Shown here: one piece after another, positions 1 to 12,879 of the stretch
Layout: the number at the start of each line of letters is the position of its first letter
Numbering within the stretch: the first letter of the stretch is position 1
Assembly (NCBI GenBank): GCA_963693285.1
Contig: OY848918.1
Location: 15,994,263-16,058,262 of the forward strand
DNA length: 64,000 nt
Direction: 5' to 3'
Source of the DNA: Xestospongia muta
Lineage: Eukaryota > Porifera > Demospongiae > Haplosclerida > Petrosiidae
Position numbers and translations under genes: made by a program
Notes under the pieces: generated by a model
The model's input: the letters and a program-made list of their open reading frames with translations, nothing else
What the model was told of the DNA's origin: nothing
The model's database searches: none

Positions 1-560
1 GTCATTTTCTAATTTTTATGAAAGAAATTTTGCTGTCAGGTGCATTTGTGGTTTAATATAATTTTATGTATAATCGGTTAATCAAGTGCAAGGACAACAA
101 AGACATTGCAAGGTTACTATCACCCAAAGCTGTCAATTTTAATGAAAAGATTCAAGTTCAATATCATGTCGTCAACAGGGAGAGTAGTTGTTGTTGATGA
201 AGAGTAAATTTCCACATTTGTTGCAGCACTAAGGCAGCTTATGGAATTTTGTGACACAGTTCTATGGGGATATTTGAATGTTGCAAGGACGTCTATGGGC
301 TAAAGTTAATCTTACTTTTTTGTACTGGATACAGCTCCAGATAAAGATACCACTGCTCTCATAAAGACCACTGTCTCCATTCCCTGTTACTGTTGTAAGT
401 AAAAAAGTAAAACACTTAAGTGTCTCTCCTCCTAAAACTTCACATCCACCTACATATAAATATTATCCTCAAGGTGCCAAATCAAATCACGTTGTGTATA
501 GAGAACGTATTCATAACAAAGTTCAGAGCTATCCTCCATCATATTTCTGTAGGAACACTT
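1..560. repeat. Duplicated module, copy 1 (matches 50920-51480)
   Basis: The segment aligns nearly base for base with 50920-51480, with scattered substitutions and small indels, and in both places leads directly into the same ~70-bp satellite. An ATG at about 164 opens MSSTGRVV, and a TAA follows the acidic DE(E) in both copies. The minus-strand reading frame of the other copy is broken here by a stop and a lost splice acceptor. Confidence 0.7.
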
Positions 561-599
561 TCCTACAAGTTCTGATTAAAAATAAAAATAAAAATAGAT

Positions 600-3520
600 A
601 GAGAACACAACTACTCAAGTCTAGAAAAAGAAGTCTGGCCATTATTTGGAGAATCAAAAGTTCATTCTCTAGCTCGAACGCATTACCTGGGATATCAAAT
701 TTTCATTTTCTACCTCTAACGCAACTGCACAACCCTAGAGAAAGAGGTCTAGCCATTATTTGTGGAATCATAATATCATTTTGTTCTTCAAAAATACTAC
801 TTTAGGGAAGGAAGTCTGGCCGATTTCTTGGGAATCACAAGTACATTTTCTACCTCTAACACAACAACTCAACTCTTCAATATCAAAAGTTCATTTTTTT
901 AACTCAAATGCAACTACCCAACCCTAAGAAAGAAATCTGGCCATTAGCTGGGGAATCAAAAGTTTAGACTCTACCTCTAATTCAATTACTCAACCCTAAA
1001 GAAAGAAGTCTAGCCATTATCTGCGGAATCAAAATTCATTCAGTAGTATTAAATACTACTCAGCCCTAGAGAAGGAAGTCTAGCCATTTTCTTGGGAATC
1101 AGAAGTTCATTCTTTACCTCAAATACAACTACTTAACCCTAGAAGCAGGTCTGACCATTACCTGGGAAACCTAAGTTCAATCTCTACCTTGAACACAACT
1201 ACTCAACCCTAGGGAATCAAAAGTTCATTTTTTACCTCAAACACAAAGTACTCAATCCTAGAAGGAAGTTTGGACATTACCTGAGGAATCAGTAATTCAT
1301 TCTCTACCTCTAATGCAACTATTCAAGCCTAGAAAAAGAAGTCTGGCCATTATCTGGTGAAATCAAAAGTTCAGTCTCTACCTCTAACACAACTACACAA
1401 CCCTAGAGAAAGAAGTCTAGCCATTATCTTTGGAATGAAAAGTTCATTTTGTACTTCGAAAATACTACTCAGGCCTAGAAAAGAAAGTCTGGCCATTTTC
1501 TGAGAATCATAAGTACCTTTTCTACCTCTAACACTACAACTCAAACCTACATTATTAAAGTTCATTTTTTACCTCTAACGCATGTACTCAACCCTAGAAG
1601 GAATTCTAGCCACTACCTGAGGGATCAAATGTTTATTCGTTACCTTTAATGCAACTATTCATACTAGAGAAGGATGTCAGGCCTTTATTTAGGGAATCAA
1701 AGTTCATTTTTTACCTAGAACTCAACTACTCAAGATTAGAAAAGGAAGTCTTGCTATTTTCTACGGAATCGAAAGTTCATTTTCTACTTCTAACTCAACT
1801 ACTCAACTCTAGAGAAAGTAGTATGGCCATTATCTGGTGAATCAAAAGTTCATTTTGTACCTAAAAATACTACTCAGCCCTAGAGAAGGAAGTCTGGCCA
1901 TTTTCTTGGGAATCAGAAGTACATTTTCTACCTCTAACACAACAACTCAACTCTTCAATATCAAAAGTTCATTTTTTACCTCGAATGCAACTACTCAACC
2001 TTAGAAAGAAATCTGACCATTAGCTGGGGAATCAAAAGTTCAGTCTCTACCTCTAACTCAACTATTCAACCCTAAAGAAAGAAGTCTAGCCATTATCTGC
2101 GGAATCAAAAGTACATTTAGTACTTTCAAAATACTATTCAGCCCTAATGAAGGAAGTCTGGCCATTTTCTTAGGAATGAGAAGTCTTCACCTCAAATACA
2201 ACTACTCAACCCTAGAAGGAATTCTGCCCATTACCTGGGGAATCAAAAGTTTATTTTGTATCTCGAACTCAACCACTCAAGCCTTGAAAAGGAAGTCTGG
2301 CCATTTTTCTGGAGAAATCAAAGTTCATTCTGTACCTCAAATACAATTACTCAATCCTAGAGAAAAAAATCTGGGCATTACTCGTGATAAGGAAGTCTTG
2401 CCTATTTCTGGGGAATGAAACATTCATTCTCTACCTGGAAGGTAAATATTCAATCCTATGTAAGGAAGTCTAGCCATTTTCTGGGGAATCAAAATTTAAC
2501 TCTTTTCCTCGAACGCAACTAATCAATCCTAGATAATTAATTCTGGCCACTTTCTTGGGACCCTGTAAAGAGAAGCCTGGCCATTAGCCTATAGAAGGAA
2601 GAATTCATTTTTTACCTCAAACACAATTACTCAACCCTAGAGAAAAACATCTGGCCATTATCTACGCAATCAAAAGTTCATTTTTTCCTCAAACGTAACT
2701 ACTTAACCCTAGATAACTAAGTCTGGTCATTGTCTAAAGAATTAAGAGCTCATTCTCTACCTCGAACACACTACTCAATCCTAGAGAAGGAATTCTGGCC
2801 AGTTACTGGGGACACTAGAGAAGGAAGTCTGGCCATTAACCTAGATAAAGAAGTCTGGGCGTTTTCTGGGCACCCTGGAGAAGGAAGTCTGGCCATTGTC
2901 TACAGAATTAAAAGTTCATTTTCTACATCAAACACACTACTCAACCCTAGAGAAGGAATTCTGGCCATTTACTGGGGACACTAGAGAAGGAAGTCTGGCC
3001 ATTAACCTAGATAAAGAAGTCTGGCCATTTTTCTGTGGAATCAAAGTTCATTCTGTACCTCGAACACAATTACTCAATCCTAGAGAAGAACATCTGGCCA
3101 TTATCTGGGCAATCAAAAGTTCATTTTTTACCTTGAACACAACTACTCAACCTTAGATAAGGAACTCTGGCCATTTACTGGGGACCCTGGAGAAGGACGT
3201 CTTGCCATTGTTTAAAGAATCAAAAGTTCATTTTTTACCTCAAATGCAACTACTCAACCCTAGATAAGGAGGTCTGGGCATTTTCAGTGGACAAAAGAAG
3301 GAAGTCTGGCCATTAACCATGAGAAGGAAGTCTTGCCTTTTTGGGGGGAATGAAACTTTCATTCTCTACCTCAAACACAAAAACTCAATGAGAAGGAAGT
3401 CTTGCCATTTTCTGGGGAATCAAAAGTTCATTCTTTTTCTCGAAGAAAGTACTCTACCCTAGAGAATGAAGACTGGCCATTATCAATGGAATCAAAAGTT
3501 GTTTCTCTACCTCAGTCTCA
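600..3520. repeat. ~70-75-bp satellite array, copy 1
   Basis: About 40 diverged units recur, with landmarks GAAGTCTGGCCATT, TCAAAAGTTCATT, TCTACCTC, ACACAACTACTCAACCCTAG. Copies vary by indels and truncations. The chance reading frames in it repeat the same peptide pieces and are not genes. It precedes gene A's first visible exon, so it probably lies in an intron or the upstream region. Confidence 0.85.
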
Positions 3521-4140
3521 ACTAGTTTAACTATCAGTAATATTGTAAAGCAACTAAGTACTGATTGTTGATTATTTAGATTAGTCTGTTATACTGGTAA
3601 GCATGCAATTAACAACAAACTTGTATTGGATGACCTCTGTCTTTAGTTCAAAGCCTTATTAAGTGATCACAAAGGCTCTAAGCCTTGTACAAATATTATC
3701 TTCCTTGTCAAAGACTATATAGCAATACGACTAAATTGTAGTTCAGTCGTACAATGTCATATGATGAAGTGGTACATACAGAAACAAACAATGTCACAAA
3801 AAATAAAGAACGTTTATAAAAAATATCAAAATTCTTTCTGTGCATTTTGACTCTACATTGGTCATATCTATGTCAATGACAATTATAGTACTATTATAAA
3901 ACAATCAAGTACTCACTTTTGATTGTTTACACTAGTCTGTTATACAAATAAACAATTAACAACAAATTTTAATAGTCATAATAGAAAAAATATTCTGACA
4001 ACACATAGACTATTATCCTCTTTATACACATTAGTGAAATGATATTGAGTTATTTTACCTATCCTTTATAATGTATCATTAGATGTAGCTGTATATTATA
4101 AAGTTAATTGATCATAAATACTGACATATCCTTTATGTAG

Positions 4141-5988
4141 CACAAGAATACTCCTCTTCACTTGGCTGCTTACTGGGGCTATTCTGAAACAGCTCATATA
4201 CTTATTAAAGCTGGTGCATCACTGGATCCCATTGACAAAGTAAGTATTTCGATTATTTAAATGTGTTTTTATTATTATACATGACTGTATTTTGTTTATA
4301 ATGTTGTTATTAATACATGTAATATGTAGATATTTGTGGTTTAATCATCTCCTATAAGTTGTTATATGGACACTCCTAAAATAACTACACAGATGAAAGT
4401 GATTATTGTAGAACTAATATTAACACAAAATGACATAATGCCTACAAAAAATAAAGTGCCAATTTATTCCCATAGAAGGTGATGGCTACTTTAATTACTT
4501 TACTAGTGAGTCAGCTGAATATTGGGAGAACTTGGCAGATTTTTATCCCTAGAACAAATTGATTTTGGTTGCAATAGATAGACAAGTAGTACCTTAATTT
4601 ATTATAAACATTTGAAGGTTAATTTAAGCAAGCTTTAGTAATTACAGTTAGACAAAATTTACAGTATAGGCTGTGTCACAGATTTTTAACATCAGAATAT
4701 TCCTAATGATTATTGTCATCACATATTCATCACATCTGCCAACTAAGGGATATAATTGAAATATGTTTGCTAGTGTCTGATATTATAAGGAAATCATTGC
4801 TTCAATGTGTAGTATAGTACTAATGTGTTTATAATTGTGTATCTACTTGTTGTTTTATCATCTAACATTGATTGTTTTATCATGTAACCAATATTAACAA
4901 ACTAAAAATAAGAAATACTCCATCAACTCTGATTATTAACTGTGCTTATAATATAATCATTATTACTTCAGTTGTTTGTTTAGCTGAAGGAGTTATGTTG
5001 AGATACCTTTAGTGCATTTCGTAGCTCTAACAATCAGTGATGTAGTAGATTATGTTATCATTATTGTATCATAGTGTGTTTTAACAATGATATGAACTTA
5101 AACACTGGTTGTCTGCTGGTATTACAAAATTTGTAGTTTCTGACTTCAACTTCCTGATAATCACAGAGACAGTAAGTAGCTTTGCGTTTCAATAGTTGCA
5201 AAAGCCTTCATTGAGAAGCAGATATGCCAAATTAAGTAAAAAGATAAAACAATGACAGCATATACCACTTGAGGTCTGTCTATCTGTTTATGTACATTCA
5301 ACTACTACCTACTATTACAACATATGAGGTGCTAGTAATACCATATATAAGCTAAAATGACATTACCTAACATATGTCACAATATAAACAACATGTCTAT
5401 ACAACCCTAGCACTAACTATAATTAGAGTCAGTGTCATCACTATGTTTATTACATGATATAAATTAAATGGTTTGACCTTGTAAGTGATAGCATATAGAA
5501 TGTACAAGGATAATGTTTATTACTTGCAGAAATATGCTCTGATATTTACATTGAGAGAATAATTAGATTTCTATAATCGAATCTTCAGTTTGTTAGAGAC
5601 TTCTTACAACATGACATATGAGCGAATCTTTACAAACTACTGCTTGTATTAATCCTAAATTTTAGATAACTATACTGGCATCTTTGTTGTGATGATAATT
5701 GATTTCTCCTGCCAGTGGTCAGCATAATCAATAGTAGACATCAGTTACAAAGTAGTTCACTCAGTATTGTATCTTATGATATGTGATAATATTTCATTAC
5801 ATAGGTTGGTAACACCCCATTACATAACGCGTGCTCTGACGGTAAAATGGAATGCATCAAATTACTCTTATCAAATGGAGCTGATGCTACCATTAAGAAC
5901 GATAATGGTGTAACAGCTGCAGACAAAGTTCAACCTGATGACAAAAACAGAGCTACTATATTACATTTGATTGAAGAAGCCAAAAAAG
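4141..5988 (+). CDS. Gene A ankyrin exons
   Basis: The exon at 4141-4239 is exactly 33 codons and phase 0. It holds one ankyrin repeat with the TPLHLAA core and the closing GASLDPID turn. The exon at 5805-5988 (61 codons plus one base) holds a second repeat (TPLHNAC, LLLSNGAD) and a third half-repeat with the linker to the GTPase. The intron between (4240-5804) resembles the gene B introns around its fourth and fifth ankyrin exons, but no counterpart of gene B exon 54563-54661 is seen in it. The second exon equals gene B exons 56967-57065 and 57390-57480 fused, so one intron was lost or gained between the paralogues. Confidence 0.8.
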
Positions 5989-8900
5989 GTAATGTAGTTC
6001 ATCACAATAGACATGTACTTATAGTGTAAGTGATACTAGTATATGAGTATGAGTATCTTATGATACTACTACCTCATCAATCCAGCTAATTAAATAGATC
6101 ATAACTATGTTAGTACATACTTGTAATGTCATCTTTAGTATATTTTTAATATTGTCATAATTATTTTGATGTTACATTATGATACACATATTAGTAACAT
6201 ATATATAGTATTGATATAACAAGGTCATTGATCCCTAAAGCTTGATAACAAACAAAGCATACTTGTAGATTATATACAAGATAGTAATGATGATGGTTCT
6301 TATTAGAATGCATTTTAAACTATTATATAGTATTACAAAACAAGGTGTACATAATATCATCTTGTATCATCCTCAGCCCTTGATATAAGTAATATTATTA
6401 TATGGTCATTTGGAATTAGAATTATAGCCAATCTCAATATAATTATCAACATGTTAGCATATAAGCTACCACAAGTCAAAACTTATCCTCAAGCATTTTA
6501 TACAGAATTATACTCTCTGTGGCTTAGTTATGAGTAAGATAGCAGTGACAGTTAGATGTCACATGATATCTGATAGATATGAAGACTTGGAACTATAGTA
6601 TGTATATGAACATCTAATTGCTCGGCAATGTGTTACAAATTCTGATTTGTACTCAAATAGTCACTAGTAGAATCTGTTTATTTGTTGTCAGTTATACAAT
6701 GCAAAACATCTTTGTGATGTCTATATAGTGGTAATACTATCATATCAGTTTATCATTGAAATAGCTTCATATGACAAGTAGTATACTTCAACACTAAGTT
6801 GTTTTGTTTCAATAAAAGACAAAAATTTTGGATTATTAAATTGTGTTCTCTTTCTTTCATCTTCCTACAGATTATTCTAAGTTGCTTGACAAAGCTCTTG
6901 ATGAAGGAAAAATTACAGCAAAATACTCAATGTTCGCAATGTCAGGAGCTCCAGGAACGGGGAAGTCATCTGTTATGAACCTTTTGCTAGACAAACCACC
7001 TCCAGAGAGCCACTATAGTACTGCAGTGACTACTGCTCCTGAGATAAGGAAGGTAGAAACCACCACTGTTATTAGTGGATCTAGACTCACTTCATCCAAC
7101 ACCCATTTTTGGGGCAAAGTAGATCAGTCATATCTCAAAGACATGCTTGCTAAGACAGTAAAAAGTGGGCTCCAGTCTACTTCATCTAAATCCACTACAC
7201 TTCATAATGATGAGAGTGAGTCATCATCTGATGATGATGGATCACAAGATTCTTCTTCATCAATGGATCAAACGCAATCTAATGAAGACAACTCAGTTCC
7301 TTCTTTCAAGTCACTTCCTCGACCTGTATCAAAAGTTGCTAATGAGATAGTGAAAGTCTTACCTAGTGTAGATGAGTCACCTGAGCTTAATAACACCCAC
7401 TGGATACACTGTATTGACTCTGGTGGACAGGCAGCATTCCTGGACATAGCTCCCTCATTGCTACGTTATAATCCAGTCAATATACTTACGCAAAAGCTAA
7501 ATGAGAAGCTTGATGACAAACCTAAATTCTATTTTAGCTTCAAAGATCAAGAAATTGGCATACCAGTGGAGCGACAGATTACCAACTTACAACTACTTGA
7601 GTCTTCCTTTCGTTCGCTAGCATCCATAGATCAGCCTGACTTGCGCAAAATTCACGTTAAGTTTTCACATCCTAAGCCTTCCCTTCTTGTTCTTGGCACT
7701 TTTTTTGATAAAGTAATGGAATGCGTGGGCGAGTCTCTGCAGCAAAAGAATGCTCGTTTGTGGTCTACATTAAAGCAGTTTAGCGATGTGCATGTAAATT
7801 ATTGCGAAAGTGAAAAGCAAATAATATTCCCTATTAACACAACTGCCAGAGATGAGCATGAAAAGAAGGTTGCAGATACTATTCGCAGAATTGTATGCCA
7901 GTCTTACATCGAAGCAGAAATTCCAGTACGATGGTTCTTGTTTCAGCTAGAGTTACAGGATCTTCAGAAAACTACTGAGACAATGGTTGTCAGTAAGAGT
8001 GAGTGCTTGAAAATTGGGCTGGCACTAAAGATGAATAACAGAGACGTCGAGGCGGCGTTCATGTTCTATCATGATTTGACAATTTTCTTGTATTTTCCAC
8101 ATGTATTACCTAACATAGTTTTTCTCCACCCACAGCCACTGTTCAATAAGCTGTCAGAATTAATTAGCATTTCTTTCGCTGATGGTGTTGACTACTTAAA
8201 AGAAATGAATATTGTTCTACCAGCAAACGCTCATCATCAACTTAAATGCGAAGGAACCTTTATGCGTGAGTTACTTGACTGCCTTTCGGATGGATTCACA
8301 CCAGATTTCACAGCAGATGATTTCTTAAAGCTCATGGATGATAGATTTATCATTGCTCCTTTGCCTCAAAAGGGAAAGTTTTTTCTGCCTTCTGTACTAC
8401 CTACAACATCTCATTTGGATAATATTATAGCTCCTTTTCTGAAACAGCTCGATTCTTTTGTTTTGACATGGGATATGAAACCAATCCCACAAGGTCTCTT
8501 TCCTGCTTTGATAGTTAGTCTCCTCAAGCGACATGCTTCACCTCAATTCGATCTACATCAACCATCTCAATTGGATGAATTACCAGAGGAATCAATGCAG
8601 TTTCGTAATGCTTTTCAGTTATCATGTATTGGTCCTGGTGGAAGTGTTTTACTAGTAGACTCGATTTATTGGTTGGAGATATATTACACTGGCCGCAGTA
8701 TGAAATGCTCATCTCTAAAACAAGCTGTTCTTGAATCCATTGGAGATGTCATAATGAAATTCCAGTATAAACCAATTCTCTCTATACCTCAGGAACGTTT
8801 CCTATGCTCAATATGTCCACCTACACCCAATCATCTTTGTCGTCCAGATGAAGATAAAGTAATTGTTACTTGTTGCAGAGATTCTCGCTTAACAGCAGAC

Positions 8901-9766
8901 ATTAACCCTTCACGACAGTTACCATGGATACAGGATGGGTCTTCTGTCAGCAGTGCAAAACCCCTGGGTTAGTTATAATATAGTAATAAAGCATTACGGA
9001 AATGTTATTGATTGTATATCTATAATATAAATTTTAAATTATGAAACATAGGGAGTACTATGTTAAATGTTGAATTCCAAATATTTATTGTTTGTGTTAA
9101 CCCATTGACTATATCTTTCAATTCATTTCATTAGTCAATCGACTGTATGCTTGCTAAGCACATACTTAACTTATTCATTTTAAAGCTCACCATTTGAATG
9201 ACCAGAGCCGTTTGTATCAGTTATTGTATTTTGCTGATACCATCTAGAAAGTACTTTCATAATATAGTATGATACAGTAATATAGCAAATTTCATATCTG
9301 AATTGAATGACCTATCTAATTGAATTTCCTACTTAATTACATTATATAACAAAACAGTACCATACTAACAAGTCATGGTATGCTATATGCCTATACTATT
9401 CTAATATCTTTTCTATTTCTAGATATATCTGAGATACTGAAGAAAGAACCAAGTATCACTGATGTTCTTGAATTATTAACAGATATCAAGGATGAGTGGA
9501 AGAAAATTGGTTGGGAATTGGAGGTGGGACATGGTGTCCTAGGACGTTGTAGTCATAGCTATGAAGATGATGACAACAAACTCTCCACAGTGATAGAAAG
9601 TTGGGTCGACACTATGGTTACCGATGTGACCTGGGAAACTGTTATTGCTGCAGTAGAAGGTCCTATTGTAAACCATAAATCCACTGCAGGGAAGATTCGT
9701 GATTTTCTAGCAAAGCCTGATGTGCATGCCAAATATCTTCGTAAAAAAGATTTTTCTCGACTTTAA
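4141..9766 (+). CDS. Gene A: ankyrin-ROC-COR-death-domain protein, 5' partial
   Basis: Exons 4141-4239, 5805-5988, 6871-8967 and 9423-9766 join in frame (phases 0, 1, 1) with GT donors and AG acceptors, giving 907 codons and a stop at 9764-9766. Order: ankyrin repeats (residues 1-94), P-loop GTPase with Walker A GAPGTGKSS (about 120-128), switch motif DSGGQ (277-281), a GTFFDK segment where the guanine-specificity motif is expected (about 370), a COR-like region (to about 790) and a death domain (about 794-890). The layout equals DAPK1 without its kinase. No Met start is visible: the first exon begins with an ankyrin repeat, so 5' exons lie upstream of the window or are lost. No stop or frameshift interrupts the reading frame, unlike gene B. 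A partner-binding, nucleotide-switched death-fold adaptor role is inferred from the families. Confidence 0.85.
6871..8967 (+). CDS. Gene A ROC-like GTPase and COR-like region (single exon)
   Basis: A 2097-base exon follows a pyrimidine-rich acceptor (TTCCTACAG) and ends at donor GTTAGT. After a short helix, Walker A GAPGTGKSS sits at about 6945-6971. About 150 residues on, DSGGQ (7416-7430) matches the Roc/Ras switch-II DxxGQ pattern. The stretch between is long and rich in Ser and Asp, with few hydrophobic residues. LLVLGTFFDK follows. The segment with YHDLTIFLYF and VFLHPQPLFNKL (8065-8150) has the winged-helix look of COR-A, where ROCO proteins carry 'LxxLG...ldPqwL'. A distal YWLEIYYTG motif is shared with gene B. 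The ROC assignment rests on motif order. NACHT or another STAND ATPase is less likely, since no Walker B cluster is seen. Confidence 0.8.
9423..9766 (+). CDS. Gene A death-domain exon
   Basis: The terminal exon has a phase-1 start and a TAA stop. It encodes a roughly 90-residue helical domain: DVLELLTDIKDEWKKIGWEL, a short HG turn, a DDDNKLSTVIESWVD helix and TDVTWETVIAAV, then a tail of about 30 residues. The 'W..IG..L', 'L..vi..W' and 'tW..li.al' spacing is the classical death-domain signature. Gene B's last exon has the same signature. Death domains make homotypic contacts with other death-fold proteins; the partner is unknown. The tail ends in basic residues. Confidence 0.85.
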
Positions 9767-10070
9767 CTACTTTTATAAGTTTTGTATTGCCCTTTATCTT
9801 TACCACATTTAATTTTTCTTTAGTTGTATTTAAAAAATAGTAATAACTGTTGACTTATATTATGACATGTGAGGTCATACAATGTTTCTTTATAATTATG
9901 TAATTTGAATTTCTTTTTGATTCCTTTGTTTATTATATATTTTGTACTTTTCTGTTGAACTATGTTATTTAAGAGTTATCCTTATTAGTCACTACATTGT
10001 CCTTGTATTCCATATTTTTTGATTATTCCTTACATTTTATTATAATTGACTTTGATGCTTTTTTGATTTA

Positions 10071-10076
10071 AATAAA
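10071..10076 (+). terminator. Candidate polyadenylation signal of gene A
   Basis: An AATAAA hexamer lies about 305 bases after the gene A stop, in T-rich sequence. It is the first canonical hexamer seen after the gene. No downstream GU-rich element was tested, and AT-rich DNA gives such hexamers by chance. Confidence 0.4.
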
Positions 10077-10331
10077 TTTTGAAAAGCCCAGAACAGTATT
10101 AAAGTGGGAGCAATAAGTTATCATAATTATACCAGGCTTATTACAATCTTATTTTAAAGTATTAGAATGGTATAATCTAGTCTATATCACTGTTAGTCTA
10201 GGTTTATATTGAGCTTATTACTTCAGTATAAGAAACCTGTTATAAGGGTTCATAAAGCTCAGGTATAGGAATATCTTAGAGCCAGCTAATTTATTCTTTA
10301 TACCAGATTGCTTAAAAACTTTATTACTGAT

Positions 10332-10620
10332 TTAATTAACATTCCAACAAATCTTAAATACATGATGTGAAGTTGGTTTATTACAATAATTCATTACTAT
10401 CTTCATTTTCAGACACATCATCTTCCATTTCTCCTGATTAGTTAATGTTAAAAGATCTGCACTTACATTATTATAATCAACACTCCTTATCATCCGCTTT
10501 AGTACATGGATTTCCAAATTTACGGTATGATTAATAGGCTGGTGTGTGTCGTACATACACTTTCCAACCCTTTCTTCTTCTGACATCATTTCTTGAGTAT
10601 TATCAGTCCAAAGCTCAGCT
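10332..10620 (-). pseudogene. Decayed coding fragment, unidentified
   Basis: The minus-strand frame opens with ELWTDNTQEMMSEEERVGKC and runs to a stop at 10332. Its start is acidic and protein-like, and the rest drifts into poorly constrained sequence. It may be a remnant of a repeated or transposon-borne gene. No conserved domain is recognised. It lies 250 bases past gene A's candidate polyadenylation signal, on the other strand. Confidence 0.25.
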
Positions 10621-10639
10621 TCTCTCTATTATTTCACAA

Positions 10640-11900
10640 TTTTGCCTCTACAGTCATAGCTCAGTCTACACAACCATTTGTCACTAGTAGACAAATGTTC
10701 CATTAGTAAATGCAAGTAAACATTTGGTGTTTTCAAGTGTTTCTATGTATTGGGAAATTTGCTCTTCACATGACTCCCATACCAAAAAAATCTTTATATT
10801 TCCTTAGTTTGGAAACACCAGAAACATAACAGGATACATGACATTTTCAAAACGTTTCAAGCTGTTTAATGCCACAGAAAAAATAATAGTTTTTCGTATA
10901 AGCTATAGTTATACAATACACTTCATCCACAGTATGAACTGGAAGTGTATATATATCTTAATTCTCTTTATTCTAAATATTATTAATTATTCTATTTGTA
11001 AATTTTACAAATAGAATAAATCAACAATATCAGATAATCACCAGAATATAAAATACATGTTCTCAAAATGTTAATGTATATGTTATACAAATCATAAAAT
11101 AACTTCATCATCAAATAAACAACTTAAACAATAAATGAGTATTTCAAATGACGCAATACTTCATGGACATAATTTACCATGTAACACAACTATTTAAATG
11201 ATTTGATTAATGACTCATAAAATATATTATTAAATAATCACTGCCATTGCAATCATTACTGATAAGAACATTCAGGATAACCAACTGGTATCAGTCTATC
11301 AGAAGGCAGGCCTTCCTTCCTTTTAACATTATATGTTTACTTCTTAATGAAGAATTTTAGGAAATTTTTGTCCAAAAAATTGAGTAATTTGGTTGGATTT
11401 TTTAAACAGGTAATCTTCATTTTTAGTATGCTCATAATATTACCAGTGAACAAAGTCTCTACTTTACTTTAGTAGTATCATAATATCCAGCTGTTTGATT
11501 TTATTCAGCAAGATTTTTTGAAGCTTTTATCTTAAAACAATGCTAATAAAGGACAAATACACAAGTCTAGATAAGGAGAAGTTACTATAACATTATCTGT
11601 GGGGGGGGGGGTCATATGTACCTTATATTATCCTTTCATTGGAAAATTAATCATAGTTTAGTCTAATGAACAAACCTTTGGACCTTTCAACTCTACTATT
11701 ACTTTGTGATGTAGCAAAGGGAAAGGTCTTGAGATTCTTGACACAATTTACAGTGTACTGTTTGTTCTGAAATACATACTCAATTGACTGCAAATATATA
11801 CTCACATTGACTGCAAATATAATATAGTACTGTAATATATTTATTTTATAGTTTATATGTTTGTGGATTACAACAAGGTGACATGCTATCAGGATCGTCA
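10640..11900. other. AT-rich spacer, no gene recognised
   Basis: AT-rich sequence with a poly-G run near 11600 (about 11 G). Reading frames here are short and biased by composition. Nothing else is supported. Confidence 0.5.
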
Positions 11901-12540
11901 TCATAGTCATTATCATTAAGTTGATCGAAATAGCTAAGACTGTGGTGATGCTTGTGGAAAGAATAAGCCATCTTCTAACTTCTCTAGCCAGAGAGAACGA
12001 GATAAACTTGTATACAGTGATCCCGCGCCTTTTAGCTACGTTATCACGTGAACACTGCTATACAGAAAGAGGAGGTGTTTTGGTTACCTTGTCTTAAACA
12101 CTCTCAGAGATGAAGACAGTCTAAGACTGCAATTTTCAAACTTTGTGGGCATTGTTTTAAAAGACACTTTTTAAAAATTTGCAAGCAGCATCGACGATTA
12201 TACACGTCGTTCAGGAATCTTGTGTAATGTATCAGAACTATATTAATTTGTCTGACTCATCTAATGATAATCCATTAAAGTGACTGACCTTTGCCGTGAG
12301 AAAGAACGTTCTAGGCCCTCAACCATCTCAGACAACGTAATGGAAATTGTTGAGAGTTTGGAAATAGAAAATTATGTAACAAACGATGAGCTTGAAATAT
12401 ATGATGTTAATAGCTTATTTTATTGTTTGATAATAGATTTCATAAGTTACATGTATAATTACTTATCAATAAAAACAATTTTTCTAATTTTGGTAATTGT
12501 GGTGTATTTTAATATTTGAAACAATAGAAATTACAAATTT
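11860..12540. other. GC-richer block with short diverging reading frames
   Basis: On the minus strand an ATG at about 11972 opens a 41-codon His/Asp-rich frame (MAYSFHKHHHSLSYFDQL...). On the plus strand, 12280-12519 reads LCREKERSRPSTISDNVMEI and an acidic stretch before becoming hydrophobic and AT-driven. Between them, 11990-12070 is less AT-rich and has CpG sites and TATCACGTGA. It may be a bidirectional promoter or an old transposon 5' region. No family is recognised. Confidence 0.25.
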
Positions 12541-12879
12541 CCAAAACAGAAACACATAGAGAAATCTATTATATATGTTTCCTTTAGGTTTCTTTGAAGA
12601 CAACATAGTGGAAGCGTATTTCATTCTCCTGGGCAAGCTATTGTTATGGTTTTCATCAAAGCTCTAAAATTATCCCGGAGCCTGTTATGTTCGCTTTCAA
12701 AGTTTCCCAAAAACGTTTTCTTTAGTTACTCTGACTCATTATTGATTTTACACTCATACAATGGCATCTATATAACGTAAATAATGTTTTAATATTTAAA
12801 AATACTGCTGTATAATTATAAAGAAATATTTACCTATATTTTCATATACAGAAAGCTGGACAGAAGTTCAACAGACTTT

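Noticed and set aside
2176..3156. Reading frames of 80-86 codons in the first satellite
   Set aside because: They repeat the same peptide pieces because the DNA is a ~70-bp tandem repeat; no conserved protein is encoded.
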